Notes: a model not told the origin generated them from the letters alone. 64,000 bases of DNA from DATLXU01 sp035575515 (GCA_035575515.1 DATLXU010000113.1:1-64000); one strand, 5' to 3'. Shown: positions 34,484-43,241, numbered from the stretch's first letter. Translations and numbers: made by a program.

Positions 34484-35239
34484 TCAATCAACTTCTATCG
34501 TCAACCCGTCATAAGCAATTTCGACGCCTTCGGGCAGATGATCGCTTGTGTCGGCGTGTTTGATGTCGTGCGAAATGTGCGTGAGCAGCGCGCGGCGCGG
34601 CTTCAAGCGTTCAATGTAGTCGAGCGACTCGTCCAAAGTCATGTGCGTCGGATGCTTTTTGAAGCGTAGCGCGTCAATCACAAGCAGATCCAGCCCGCGC
34701 AGCCTTGCGCACGTTTCTTCGGGAATCTCGTTGCAATCCGTGACGTAAGCGAATCCGCCTATGCGGTACGCGGTCACTGGCAACCGTCCGTGAATGACGG
34801 TGAGCGGCTCGACTTCAAGGCCGAGCAGATTGAAATCGCCGATGATCGTATGCGGGATGATGCGCGGGACTCCTGGATAAGGCGATGGCTCAAACGCGTA
34901 AGCGTAGATGCGCCGCAGTCCTTTCCAAGTCTCTTCAGTCGCAAAGACCGCAATCGCGCCGTGTCGAAACATAAACGGGCGCGCATCATCCAATCCGAAG
35001 CAATGGTCCGCGTGCGAATGCGTGAACAGAATCGCGTCAAGGCGTCTTAATCCGACGCGGAGCGCCTGCTGGCGAAAGTCTGTCGAAGCATCAATGATAA
35101 TGTTGCGCCCGTCGTGTTCGATCAACACGGATGTTCGCAGCCGCTTGTCGCGCGGATCATCCGAAAGGCAGGTTTCGCAATCGCAGCCGACGGTCGGAAC
35201 GCCTACCGATGTGCCTGTGCCAAGAAAGGTGACTCTCAT
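34484..35239 (-). CDS. MBL-fold metallo-hydrolase (PhnP/RNase Z-like)
   Basis: A 251-residue metallo-beta-lactamase-fold protein. It opens with VTFLGTGTSVGVPTVGCDCETC and has the metal motif FTHSHADHCFG (HxHxDH), then LTHISHD and YDGLTIEV at the end. This matches the PhnP-like phosphodiesterase group, which cleaves cyclic phosphate substrates. No phn genes are present, so the substrate is open. The start overlaps the DUF1844 stop by four bases (ATGA). Confidence 0.87.
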   Translation of the reverse strand: MRVTFLGTGTSVGVPTVGCDCETCLSDDPRDKRLRTSVLIEHDGRNIIIDASTDFRQQALRVGLRRLDAILFTHSHADHCFGLDDARPFMFRHGAIAVFATEETWKGLRRIYAYAFEPSPYPGVPRIIPHTIIGDFNLLGLEVEPLTVIHGRLPVTAYRIGGFAYVTDCNEIPEETCARLRGLDLLVIDALRFKKHPTHMTLDESLDYIERLKPRRALLTHISHDIKHADTSDHLPEGVEIAYDGLTIEVD

Positions 35240-35796
35240 CTGCCTCTCGACAACGCAACGAACTGCATTCTGAGATAAGCGAGCACGCTCTCAAGCATCT
35301 CCGCTTCGTCGGGCGTGAGATTGCCTTTCGTCTTCTGCTCAAGAGCGCCGAGCAGATCAATGAAGTGGCGCGCGGCATTCAGATCAACGGGAAGCTGCCT
35401 GCCGTCGGGCGCTTCGGCTATTCCCAAAAACATGGCGGCCTGCGCGGCCAGCAAATCAATCAATGTCATAAAAGGCGGCTCGGCGGCCTGTGCGGCGCGT
35501 CCGGCATTGGCTTGATTGTAGGCTCGCTCGGCTGCGGCTGTGGCCTGCTTCTGCTCCGAAGCCGCTGCGCCCGGTTCCGCCGTTTGCTCGGATTGAGGCT
35601 CGGCGCGTTCTTTTTTTGCCGCCTCGAACGAAACGACATTATCAGCGGCGCTTCCCGCCACCTCTTTCAAAACTGGCTCCGGCGCTTGCGCGGCAGGCTG
35701 AGCGGCTGGCTCGTCTTCGATATCGCGAGGCGTGCCGTCGGGATTGAACTTCCGTCGGTCTGTAATTTTGAAACCGGTTTCTTTCTCTTCGGCCAT
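35236..35796 (-). CDS. DUF1844 domain protein
   Basis: A 186-residue protein. The first 100 residues are low-complexity, rich in Ala, Glu, Pro and Gln (AEPGAAASEQKQATAAAERA). The C-terminal 80 residues are a DUF1844 domain (FMTLIDLLAAQAAMFLGIAE, LPVDLNAARHFIDLLGALEQ, LTPDEAEMLESVLAYLRMQF), all helical. The family is common in Acidobacteriota and other deep-branching bacteria and has no proven role. It is the first gene of a DUF1844-MBL-ribF-araC operon. Confidence 0.88.
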   Translation of the reverse strand: MAEEKETGFKITDRRKFNPDGTPRDIEDEPAAQPAAQAPEPVLKEVAGSAADNVVSFEAAKKERAEPQSEQTAEPGAAASEQKQATAAAERAYNQANAGRAAQAAEPPFMTLIDLLAAQAAMFLGIAEAPDGRQLPVDLNAARHFIDLLGALEQKTKGNLTPDEAEMLESVLAYLRMQFVALSRGR

Positions 35797-36261
35797 AGCT
35801 GTTATCCATTCAAGAGTTTATTAAAGCAGTTTATGCTAACACTTGAAGGGCGATGAGGTGAAGCCGAAGGCTGGAAGCACGTAGACACTGCCGGATAAAT
35901 TGAAGCTCAACTTAGATCACAGCCCGAAGGGCCGAAGAGGTAAAGCCACGAGTGCAAGTGGACTGTGTGCGATGAGCAAGGCAAACTCTCAAAGTGCCGG
36001 ATGTTGGTGAGTCCGCCGTCTCGTTGGAGACTGGAGATATTGATTGCCGCGATTCCACGAATTATCACTCGTGGCTTTAATCTGTCGCCCATTTCATGGG
36101 CTTTAATCAACCAACTCGTCCCTGTAACTTTTTACGCGCATCCCCGAAGGCTCAGATTGACATTCGTCACAAAGGGAATAAGCTAAAAGCTGCGCGGCCC
36201 GCGCGCCGAACCTGCTCCACGGGCAGCGCGTAAAACGATACGGAATTGAAGGAGAAGAGTT
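35797..36261. repeat. Intergenic region with 14-bp inverted repeats and a GCCCAT hairpin
   Basis: This 465-base gap between divergent genes holds TAAAGCCACGAGTG (35941-35954) and its perfect inverse (36066-36079), then GCCCAT-TTC-ATGGGC (36087-36101). A leftward open frame at 35907-36110 lies almost wholly within this structure and reads GDRLKPRVIIRGIAAINISS, which I take for repeat read-through rather than a gene. The structure resembles palindromic units mobilised by IS200-like transposases, but no transposase is present. AAGGAGAAG before 36262 is the ribosome-binding site of the next gene. Confidence 0.55.
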
Positions 36262-36789
36262 ATGTTTTGTCCGACCTGCGGCAGAGAGAATCCGAGCGGA
36301 AGAAAATTCTGCTCATCATGCGGGACCAATCTCGAAGCAGTCACGCAAGCTCTTACGGGCAGCGCTGAAGGCCCTTTCAGCAAGTTCGATACGGGACTTG
36401 ATTATTTCATCGCACGATACGCCGAGCGTGTATTCAAGGACGCGCCATCACACGTGCTTGACGCGGGCGCGGGCAAATCATGGAGAATTCTCGGACAAGG
36501 AATCCTGACCTCGTTCGTTGATATGATTCTTTTCTTCCTCTTGTGGAACATCATCCCGCTGAGATTCTTTATGCTGTTAATCACCTCGCCGATAAAACTG
36601 CTGTCGCGCAAAAGCAGCGGCCGTAAGATCGCAACATCAGAGATCGAAGACAAACGGACTACGGCGATGCCCGATTCTTCGCCTCAGCGCTGGATAGTTT
36701 GCGAGGTCGCAAGCGTCACCGAGCACACGACTGTGAATCTTCCCGACGCTGCTCGAACGAAAGAGAACAGAGCGTCTGAGACGAAATGA
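36262..36789 (+). CDS. Zinc-ribbon membrane protein of unknown function
   Basis: A 175-residue protein. The N-terminus is a zinc ribbon (CPTCGRENPSGRKFCSSCG, cysteines 3, 6, 18, 21). A hydrophobic stretch (about 88-115, SFVDMILFFLLWNIIPLRFFMLLITSP) would span the membrane once or form a hairpin. The C-terminus is polar and basic. AAGGAG lies nine bases before the ATG. The family is not recognised, but small zinc-ribbon membrane proteins are frequent in this window. Confidence 0.7.
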   Translation: MFCPTCGRENPSGRKFCSSCGTNLEAVTQALTGSAEGPFSKFDTGLDYFIARYAERVFKDAPSHVLDAGAGKSWRILGQGILTSFVDMILFFLLWNIIPLRFFMLLITSPIKLLSRKSSGRKIATSEIEDKRTTAMPDSSPQRWIVCEVASVTEHTTVNLPDAARTKENRASETK

Positions 36790-36878
36790 ACAACCCGCCA
36801 AGTAGCCGCCCGCATAAGTCATCCTCAATCCAAAGCTGTGAGCTTGCCGTCGCGGTACTCATCTTGTAAATTGAAATT

Positions 36879-37733
36879 ATGGTTGATTCATCGCGCGATA
36901 AGGCGGGTGAAAAATTCAGCGAGCTTGTCAATTTGATCTCGCGCCTCAGAGCGCCCGGCGGTTGCCCTTGGGACCGCGAGCAGACTCACGAAAGCCTCAA
37001 GCCAATGCTTCTGGAAGAAGCCTATGAAGTCGTCGAGGCGATAGACGAAGGCAATGACGATGAACTCATAGGCGAGCTTGGCGACCTGCTGCTTCAGGTA
37101 GTCTTTCACAGCCAGATCGGCTCGGAAGAAAATCGCTTCACGATTGCTGATGTCATCGAGCGCGTTTCATCAAAGATGATCCGCCGCCACCCGCACGTCT
37201 TCGGCGAAGACAAAGCCGATTCTTCAGCCGAAGTGCTTCGCAACTGGGAGGCCATCAAAGAGGCCGAGCTTATCGCTTCGGGCAAGAAGGCTGAAACCGA
37301 CGGCTCGATGCTCGACAGCGTTTCAACAAAGATGCCTGCCGTGATGGAAGCGTTTCAGATGACTACTAAAGTGGCGCGCGTTGATTTCGACTGGCCCGAC
37401 GTTCAATCTGTCTTAGAAAAACTCGACGAAGAAGTCGAAGAACTGAAACAAGCCGTCGGAGATGAATCATCCACTCATCAGGATATCGCTGGCGAAGTCG
37501 GCGACCTGCTTTTTGTTGCGGTGAACGTCGCGCGACTGTTAGGCATTGATCCTGAAAGCGCGCTCAAATCATCGAATCGCAAATTCCGCCGCCGCTTCCG
37601 CTACATCGAAGACCGATTGCGCGAGCAGGGGCGCAAGCCCGTCGATTCAAATCACATCGAGATGGACGCTCTGTGGGACGAAGCGAAATTAAAAGAGAAA
37701 GACCGCCTGGCAACAGACGTTAAGCCAGGTTGA
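36879..37733 (+). CDS. mazG: Nucleoside triphosphate pyrophosphohydrolase MazG
   Basis: A 284-residue two-domain MazG. Each half has the all-alpha NTP-PPase fold: domain 1 with CPWDREQTHESLKPMLLEEAYE and DELIGELGDLLLQVVFH (EExxE and ExxD metal ligands), domain 2 with LEKLDEEVEELKQA and DIAGEVGDLLFVAVNVARL. It hydrolyses NTPs to NMP and pyrophosphate, cleaning non-canonical nucleotides. Length is in the normal range. A small hydrophilic protein gene follows after 26 bases. Confidence 0.94.
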   Translation: MVDSSRDKAGEKFSELVNLISRLRAPGGCPWDREQTHESLKPMLLEEAYEVVEAIDEGNDDELIGELGDLLLQVVFHSQIGSEENRFTIADVIERVSSKMIRRHPHVFGEDKADSSAEVLRNWEAIKEAELIASGKKAETDGSMLDSVSTKMPAVMEAFQMTTKVARVDFDWPDVQSVLEKLDEEVEELKQAVGDESSTHQDIAGEVGDLLFVAVNVARLLGIDPESALKSSNRKFRRRFRYIEDRLREQGRKPVDSNHIEMDALWDEAKLKEKDRLATDVKPG

Positions 37734-37759
37734 TTTCCAAAACGAACAAGGGGGAAGTT

Positions 37760-37972
37760 ATGCCGCACAAGAGAGACAACCAGCCTCCCACAGGCGAAGG
37801 CAAGAAGCAGAATCCAGTCAAAGGCAAAAGCCGCGAGTTGCTGAAACGCTCAGAAGTGACTCAAGCGTCAACTCCACGCCAGAACATCTTAGGCGACGAA
37901 GAAGAGATGGCGTTTCGCTCGAACCCGTCGCAGAGGAAAGATAACCCTAACCGACCAAAAGCCGGACGGTAA
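37760..37972 (+). CDS. 70-residue hydrophilic protein, unknown
   Basis: A small lysine-, glutamine- and proline-rich protein (MPHKRDNQPPTGEGKKQNPV... RKDNPNRPKAGR) with no hydrophobic core, probably disordered. GGGGGAAG five bases before ATG 37760 is a strong ribosome-binding site and is why this start is preferred over a TTG overlapping mazG. It follows mazG by 26 bases and is likely cotranscribed. No family is recognised. Confidence 0.6.
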   Translation: MPHKRDNQPPTGEGKKQNPVKGKSRELLKRSEVTQASTPRQNILGDEEEMAFRSNPSQRKDNPNRPKAGR

Positions 37973-37974
37973 CT

Positions 37975-38070
37975 GCGACGCGGGGACACGGCGACGCGGA
38001 GAGTGATTTTGCAACGCCTCGTTTCTGAATTGATTGCTCTTATCACCGCGTCGCCGTGTCCCCGCGTCGC
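37975..38070. repeat. Perfect 25-bp inverted repeat
   Basis: GCGACGCGGGGACACGGCGA... (37975-37999) recurs as its exact inverse at 38046-38070, across a 46-base AT-richer spacer. Each arm is itself built from GCGACGCGG units. It sits between the 70-residue gene and the MscS gene. It could be a strong transcriptional terminator-like structure or a dispersed element; no T-run follows. Confidence 0.7.
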
Positions 38071-38111
38071 AAGAAATGTGGACGCGATTTCAAATCTAAA
38101 ATGGAATCGCT

Positions 38112-39173
38112 ATGTCAACAGACAAGCAGAACGAAGTCCAACGGCTCAAAGAACACAAAGATGTAAAGGAAGCCCTCAAGCACACGGCCACCACGAAGCA
38201 GGAAGTCAAGCCCGTCACCGAAACGAAAGACAAATTATGGTTCGGCTCATACATCCTGCTGCTTATCGGGTTGGGAGTTCTCTACTACCTGTTCGGCCTC
38301 AAATACTTCGGTCTGTCTGACGCGCTCAGGGCCACGCTGCAGCGACTGGCGCGAGGCGCGCTGCTCGTAGTCGCGGTGCTTGGCCTGTCGAAGGCGATTC
38401 AGATTTATCTCATCGGGCGCATACAAGACCCGGTGAATCGTTACAACCTTAAGCGCATCCTGCGATTGATAGCCGCGCTCATAGTGCTGTTCATCATCAT
38501 CGCCGTGCTGTTCGTCAACTGGCAGACGGCCATTGTATCACTCGGTCTTGCGTCATTGATATTCGGCTTCGCGCTGCAAACGGTGCTTGCGAGCTTCATC
38601 GGTTGGGTCTATATACTTGTTCGCCAGCCGTATCGCGTAGGCGACCGCATCCGCATAGGCGACGCGACGGGCGACGTGATTGACGTGAGCTATCTCGACA
38701 CGACGCTGTGGGAATTCGGCGGGCAGTATCTTTCGACGGATCATCCGAGCGGCAGACTGATTAAGTTTCCAAACTCGGAAGTGCTCAATTCGATGGTCTA
38801 TAACTATAGCTGGCCGCTGTTTCCTTACATCTGGAACGAAATAAAGTTCAACATCGCCTACAACAGCGATCTCGAATTCGTAGGCAAGGTCATGCAGGAG
38901 ATTGCCGAACAGGAGATAGGCGAGGCGATGATGGAGCGCGTTCGCGTCTATCGCGACTTGCTTGAGCAGACGCCCGTTGATGCTCTTGACGTAAAAGAAC
39001 ACCCGTCGGTTATTTTTCGCGTGAGCGATAACACGTGGATTGAAGCAATTGTTCGCTATCTTGTCATTCCGAAAGAGCAGGGGCGCGTGAAGACTCGCTT
39101 GATTAAAAAGATGCTCGCGCGGTTGAACGCCGAGCCTGATCGCGTCGGCTTTCCGAAAGACAATATGCGATAG
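38112..39173 (+). CDS. Mechanosensitive channel, MscS family
   Basis: A 353-residue membrane protein. Four hydrophobic segments (about 40-60, 75-95, 115-135 and 140-165) precede the MscS beta domain (about 180-245: VRQPYRVGDRIRIGDATGDV, FPNSEVLNSMVYNYS) and an alpha-beta C-terminal domain. The pore-lining third helix (IVSLGLASLIFGFALQTVLA) is clear. It would release osmolytes under hypo-osmotic stress. A basic, polar N-terminal tail of about 35 residues is cytosolic. The next gene starts 30 bases downstream. Confidence 0.9.
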   Translation: MSTDKQNEVQRLKEHKDVKEALKHTATTKQEVKPVTETKDKLWFGSYILLLIGLGVLYYLFGLKYFGLSDALRATLQRLARGALLVVAVLGLSKAIQIYLIGRIQDPVNRYNLKRILRLIAALIVLFIIIAVLFVNWQTAIVSLGLASLIFGFALQTVLASFIGWVYILVRQPYRVGDRIRIGDATGDVIDVSYLDTTLWEFGGQYLSTDHPSGRLIKFPNSEVLNSMVYNYSWPLFPYIWNEIKFNIAYNSDLEFVGKVMQEIAEQEIGEAMMERVRVYRDLLEQTPVDALDVKEHPSVIFRVSDNTWIEAIVRYLVIPKEQGRVKTRLIKKMLARLNAEPDRVGFPKDNMR

Positions 39174-39203
39174 CTTCCAGGAAGCAGCAAAGCGCGCGGG
39201 AAG

Positions 39204-40049
39204 ATGATTCTAATTTCAGTTCTAAGCCTGATGGTAATAATCGCCGTTGCTCTTCTGTACGGCTCCATTAATTGGCGAGCGGCCACAAAAGACTTGCGCG
39301 CAAAACTAGAAGCAGCCCGCCTTCCTGTCAGCCCGATAATCTACAACACGCAAGAATTAAGCCATCTACCCACACCGGTGCAGCGGTACTTTCGCGCTGT
39401 GCTCAATGATGGCCAGCCTATGATCGCAGCAGTCAGCATAAATCACACAGGCACTTTCAACCTGAGTGAAACCGCCGAGCAATGGAAACCATTCACCTCG
39501 ACGCAGCGCGTCATCACGCGGCGACCCGGCTTTCTATGGGAAGGCCGCATTAAAATGATGCCCGGCCTGACAGCTTGCGTGCATGATGCTTACATCGCCG
39601 GCGAAGGCCTTCTGCATGCATCGCTCTTTGGTCTGGTGTCGCTTGTGAATATGCGCGGAACGCCGGAGATTGCCGAAGGCGAGTTGATGAGGTTCTTTGC
39701 CGAAGCGGCGTGGTATCCGACGGCGCTGCTTCCGAGCCAAGGCGTGCAATGGGAAGCAGTAGACGATGCTTCTGCCAGAGCGATTTTGAAGGAGGGTGAA
39801 ATCACAGTGACGCTGCTGTTCCGCTTCGACAAAAACGGACTGATACAAACAGTGCATGCGGAAGCGCGTGGGCGCGCAGTTGCGGGCACGATAGTTCCCA
39901 CGACTTGGGAAGGTCGCTGGATCGGCTACGAGCTACGCGATGGAATGCGCATCCCGCTCGAAGGCGAGGTTGCATGGGTGCTTCCCGAAGGGCCGAAGCC
40001 CTACTGGCGCGGTCGAATCTCAAGCATCAATTACGAGTTCGCACGATGA
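39204..40049 (+). CDS. Membrane-anchored protein, DUF6544/DUF6920-like
   Basis: A 281-residue protein with an N-terminal membrane helix (residues 2-22) and a soluble domain with LPTPVQRYFRAVLNDGQP, RRPGFLWEGRIKMMPG, SLFGLVSLVNMRGTPEIAEGE and WYPTALLPS. I recall these motifs from a domain of unknown function (DUF6544/DUF6920 group), and the exact family number should be checked. A lipid- or ligand-binding beta-barrel is possible but not shown. It may share a transcript with the MscS gene. Confidence 0.7.
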   Translation: MILISVLSLMVIIAVALLYGSINWRAATKDLRAKLEAARLPVSPIIYNTQELSHLPTPVQRYFRAVLNDGQPMIAAVSINHTGTFNLSETAEQWKPFTSTQRVITRRPGFLWEGRIKMMPGLTACVHDAYIAGEGLLHASLFGLVSLVNMRGTPEIAEGELMRFFAEAAWYPTALLPSQGVQWEAVDDASARAILKEGEITVTLLFRFDKNGLIQTVHAEARGRAVAGTIVPTTWEGRWIGYELRDGMRIPLEGEVAWVLPEGPKPYWRGRISSINYEFAR

Positions 40050-40082
40050 TCGAAATTTAATCGCGCGGTGTGTCGCAAAGAA

Positions 40083-40277
40083 TCACCCTCTCTTGAAGAC
40101 ATTTATCGCCAGCGGGATCGTGCTGATAGCTCCAACAAGAAAAAGAGTCCACCCTACGGCTTTGCGCTGATCGTCGCTCAGTTTATCTGCAAGCAGCAGC
40201 CCGACCCCTGCGCCTAGCAGCCCGCGAGTTCCGGCTATGAGTCCAAGTTCCGGCAGTGTCAGTTCAGCTTTTTTCAT
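40083..40277 (-). CDS. 64-residue two-helix membrane protein
   Basis: A small protein with two hydrophobic helices (about residues 10-29 and 40-58) separated by KLSDDQRKAVG. ATG 40277 is chosen since CAGGAGGC lies six bases upstream; the open frame continues for 15 codons before it without a ribosome-binding site. It is convergent with the upstream plus-strand gene and divergent from the SDR gene. No family is recognised. Confidence 0.65.
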   Translation of the reverse strand: MKKAELTLPELGLIAGTRGLLGAGVGLLLADKLSDDQRKAVGWTLFLVGAISTIPLAINVFKRG

Positions 40278-40401
40278 AACGCCTCCTGAAATCAATTCTA
40301 CTCGTTCACACAGGGCAATCAAAAGTGATAGTATCTGTGCGCTGCGCGGCTCTCAGGCGCGGCGTGCAATCAAATCCAGCATTCAAAAGGAGAGACGGAA
40401 C

Positions 40402-41178
40402 GTGCCTACACTCAAAGAGCTATTTGATCTATCAGGCAAAGTCGCGCTCGTGACTGGAGGCTCGCGCGGGCTTGGGCGTGAGATGGCTGAAGGACTGGCT
40501 GAGGCGGGAGCATCATTGATGCTTCTAGCTCGACGCGAGCAATGGCTCACGCCAACGGTCGAGGAGTTTCGCGCTCGCGGGTTCCAATGCGAAGGCGCGC
40601 TGTGCGACGTGTCGAACGAAAGCGACGTTCAAGCATCGGTTGATCGCACCATAGAAATCTTCGGGCAGATAGATATTCTCGTCAACAACGCAGGCGTCAC
40701 ATGGGGCCAGCCCATCGAAGAGCACCCGCTCGAAAAGTGGCGAATGGTGATTGACATAAATCTCACGGGCGCATTTCTGTTTTCGCAGCGCGTTGGCCGC
40801 GAGATGCTCAAGCGCAAAAGCGGCAACATCATCAACGTCGCTTCGGTCGCGGGATTGAAAGGCTCGATGGAACAGGGCCAGCACATCGTGGGCTACGTCG
40901 CCGCGAAAGGCGGATTGATTGCGATGACGCGCGAGCTTGCGGCAAAGTGGGCGCGGCGCGGCATCCGCGTGAACGCCATCGCGCCGGGATTTTTTCCATC
41001 GCGCATGACCGAAAAAGTTCTGGAAGCCGCGCAGCCCTTGATTGAAGCCGCCGTCCCGATGGGCCGCGTCGGAAGCGAAGGCGAACTTAAAGGCGTCGCC
41101 GTCTTTCTGGCCTCACGGGCTTCGGGCTATATCACAGGCCAGACGATAGTCGTTGACGGCGGCAGCACGATAGCTTGA
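40402..41178 (+). CDS. Short-chain dehydrogenase/reductase
   Basis: A 258-residue classical SDR. The NAD(P)-binding motif is TGGSRGLGREMAEGLAEAG (residues 18-36), followed by NNAG, the catalytic Ser in NVASVAG, and YVAAK (Tyr-x3-Lys) at about residues 164-168. The C-terminus has VDGGSTIA as in gluconate 5-dehydrogenase-like SDRs. The start is GTG at 40402 with AAAGGAGAG just upstream; a longer open frame reaches back to 40237 without support. The substrate is unknown. Confidence 0.9.
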   Translation: MPTLKELFDLSGKVALVTGGSRGLGREMAEGLAEAGASLMLLARREQWLTPTVEEFRARGFQCEGALCDVSNESDVQASVDRTIEIFGQIDILVNNAGVTWGQPIEEHPLEKWRMVIDINLTGAFLFSQRVGREMLKRKSGNIINVASVAGLKGSMEQGQHIVGYVAAKGGLIAMTRELAAKWARRGIRVNAIAPGFFPSRMTEKVLEAAQPLIEAAVPMGRVGSEGELKGVAVFLASRASGYITGQTIVVDGGSTIA

Positions 41179-41303
41179 GCAGGAGTTAGGGGTCAGGGGC
41201 TGAATGACTGCTACCTTGAGACAGGCTCCTGGAGCCGATTTCAAGGCAGCAACCGTTCTTTCCCTGACATCTGACCCCCGACCTCTGACCCCGCCCCCTG
41301 CTC
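41177..41303. repeat. Composite palindromic element, copy B
   Basis: Outer arms GAGCAGG...GGGGTCAGGGG (41177-41199) and CTGACCCC...CCCCTGCTC (about 41285-41303) enclose an inner palindrome, TGCTACCTTGAGACAGGCTC / GAGCCGATTTCAAGGCAGCA (41209-41250). The whole 127-base unit can fold into a cruciform-like hairpin. The gap from the SDR stop to the amidohydrolase start (41179-41423) holds no other feature except the ribosome-binding site GGAGG. Confidence 0.65.
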
Positions 41304-41423
41304 TTGCATTCCCCCACTCGCCCAATGTATAACACCAGCCGTCAGTGGAAGAATGCAACCGGCCCTGATTCCCGCGTCAGGCGAAACTTAACGGCTCAAC
41401 CCAATTGATGGAGGAATGTTCCC

Positions 41424-42956
41424 GTGAGAAGAAAGAAGTCCGCGCCTTCCCAGTCCGGCAAGCGTAGCTCTATGGCTCGCTGGATTCGCAAGTACCAGTT
41501 GGATGAAGAGAATGATTTGAACTCGCCCGTGCCGATGCAGATCGTCTCGAACGAAGAATTCATTCCCATAAACCAGACCGAACGGCAAAAACAGGTCCAG
41601 CACAAGCTGGTCGAGATGGCCGACCACAACGCAAAGCTCCTGGGGCTGACGCGCCGCCGCTTTCTTCAAACGACGGGCGGAATGGCCACAGCTTTTATCG
41701 CGATGAATTCCGTCTTCGGCAAAGTCTTCGATGTTGACGCGAGCGAAATGCTCGACCCGTCGGCTTACAGCGAGAAATGGCCGAAGAATGAGTTCATCTT
41801 CGACATACAGACTCATCACGTCGCGCCAGCGCGCGCGCAGATGAGCATGAATTTTCTGCTCGGCATGCGCCGCGTCGCCGAGCGGTGGAATCCCGCGCTC
41901 AGAGGGCACAAGCATCAGCCGGAAGATTTGCTGCTGGCCAACTATGTCAAAGAAATTTTCTTCGACTCGGACACAACGATGGCTGTCATTTCAGGCTTTC
42001 CCGACCCGGTTGAGAACACAAACATACTGCCGCCTGCGAAGATGATCGAAACAAGAGCGCAGATAAACGGGCTTGCGCACTCGCGCCGCATCGTGAGTCA
42101 CGGATTGTTCTCGCCTGACTTAGGCGCACCCAATCTCGAAAGCATGCACAAGCAGGCCGAAGAGATGAAGGTTGAGGCGTGGAAGGGCTACACGGGCTGG
42201 CCGAGCGACCGCAAAGGGGTCGGCTGGTGGATGGATGATGAGAAAGTAGCATACCCAACTTTTGAGTATGCGCGCAAGATAGGCATCAAGACGATATGCA
42301 TTCACAAAGGGCTGCCGCTCGTCGGATTCAACGTCGAGCACTGCGATCCGAAGGACGTTCCGAAAGCTGCGGCGGATTTCCCCGATTTGAATTTCATCAT
42401 CTACCATTCGGCGTTTAAGGGCTTCGACAACGTCATCGAGTCAATGACAAAGACGATGAAGGGCGAAAACGGAATCAAGTACGGGATGACCGAGACGGGC
42501 TACGTGCCGTGGGTATCGGACCTGTGCGCCGCGCGCAAGAAGAACCCGAAGATGAAAAACGTCTATATGGAAATCGGCGCGACCTTCGGGATGCTTGCGA
42601 TAACCGACCCTGTGTTGTGCGCGCACGTTTTAGGGATGATGATTGACGCATTCGGCGACGATCATATTATGTGGGGCACGGATGCGATATGGAGCGGCTC
42701 GCCTCAGTGGCAGATTGAAGCGATGCGCAGAATCCAGATGCCCGAAGAGTTGACCAAGAAGTTCGGATGGAAGCCGCTCACGCCGCAGGTCAAAGCAAAG
42801 ATATTCGGATTGAACGCGGCGCGCATCTATGGCGTTGACGTGAAGGCGAAGCGCAATGCGCTGCCGAGCGATGCGCTCGAAAAGCTCAAAGCGGAATACC
42901 GCCAGCAGGGACCGATGCCATCGAACACGCAGTACGGATGGGTCCGCGGCAAATAG
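41424..42956 (+). CDS. Tat-dependent amidohydrolase family protein (TIM-barrel, amidohydrolase 2-like)
   Basis: A 510-residue protein. A twin-arginine signal RRRFLQTTGGMATAFIAMN lies unusually deep, at about residues 77-95, behind a polar N-terminal extension of about 75 residues. The barrel follows: FDIQTHHVAP (metal ligands), IHKGLPL, NFIIYHSAF and GTDAIWSGSPQWQIEA at the end. Start GTG 41424 has GGAGG eight bases upstream; the extension is therefore likely real, or the start is further in (an ATG at 41472). The substrate is unknown; the family includes decarboxylases and hydrolases. Confidence 0.8.
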   Translation: MRRKKSAPSQSGKRSSMARWIRKYQLDEENDLNSPVPMQIVSNEEFIPINQTERQKQVQHKLVEMADHNAKLLGLTRRRFLQTTGGMATAFIAMNSVFGKVFDVDASEMLDPSAYSEKWPKNEFIFDIQTHHVAPARAQMSMNFLLGMRRVAERWNPALRGHKHQPEDLLLANYVKEIFFDSDTTMAVISGFPDPVENTNILPPAKMIETRAQINGLAHSRRIVSHGLFSPDLGAPNLESMHKQAEEMKVEAWKGYTGWPSDRKGVGWWMDDEKVAYPTFEYARKIGIKTICIHKGLPLVGFNVEHCDPKDVPKAAADFPDLNFIIYHSAFKGFDNVIESMTKTMKGENGIKYGMTETGYVPWVSDLCAARKKNPKMKNVYMEIGATFGMLAITDPVLCAHVLGMMIDAFGDDHIMWGTDAIWSGSPQWQIEAMRRIQMPEELTKKFGWKPLTPQVKAKIFGLNAARIYGVDVKAKRNALPSDALEKLKAEYRQQGPMPSNTQYGWVRGK

Positions 42957-43060
42957 AGCAATTTAGAAAAAGCCTGCAAGGGAAGAAGCAATGGCCGGGC
43001 GCAACAGAGCCGACTTTTGATTCTTCCCTTCTCAAGGCGTTGATGCGCGCGCAGCTCTTG

Positions 43061-43210
43061 TCAGCGCCGCTTGAAGTACTGAATCTCGCGCTCGTGTTTT
43101 TGCGCGGCCTCGCGGGTCTTGAACGTGCCCAGGTTCTTTCTCTTGCCCGTCTTCGGGTCTTTCTTGCGAGAATAGAGCCTGTAGTCGCCCGATTTGAGTC
43201 TTCTGATCAT
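43061..43210 (-). CDS. 49-residue basic protein
   Basis: A short gene reading MIRRLKSGDYRLYSRKKDPK, then a TGKRKNLGTF turn and a KTREAAQKHEREIQYFKRR helix. The beta-turn-beta-helix pattern and the charge resemble small KTG-type proteins seen in other bacteria; I recall similar short hypotheticals but cannot verify. It lies 31 bases downstream of the CBS gene on the same strand, possibly one operon. The ribosome-binding site is weak. The remaining gap 42957-43060 is empty. Confidence 0.6.
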   Translation of the reverse strand: MIRRLKSGDYRLYSRKKDPKTGKRKNLGTFKTREAAQKHEREIQYFKRR

Positions 43211-43241
43211 GGCAGCATTCAGCTTCTAATCGCCGGTCTGT

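Noticed and set aside
35907..36110. A 67-codon minus-strand open frame containing GDRLKPRVIIRGIA
   Set aside because: It lies almost wholly within paired inverted repeats and is best explained as repeat sequence.
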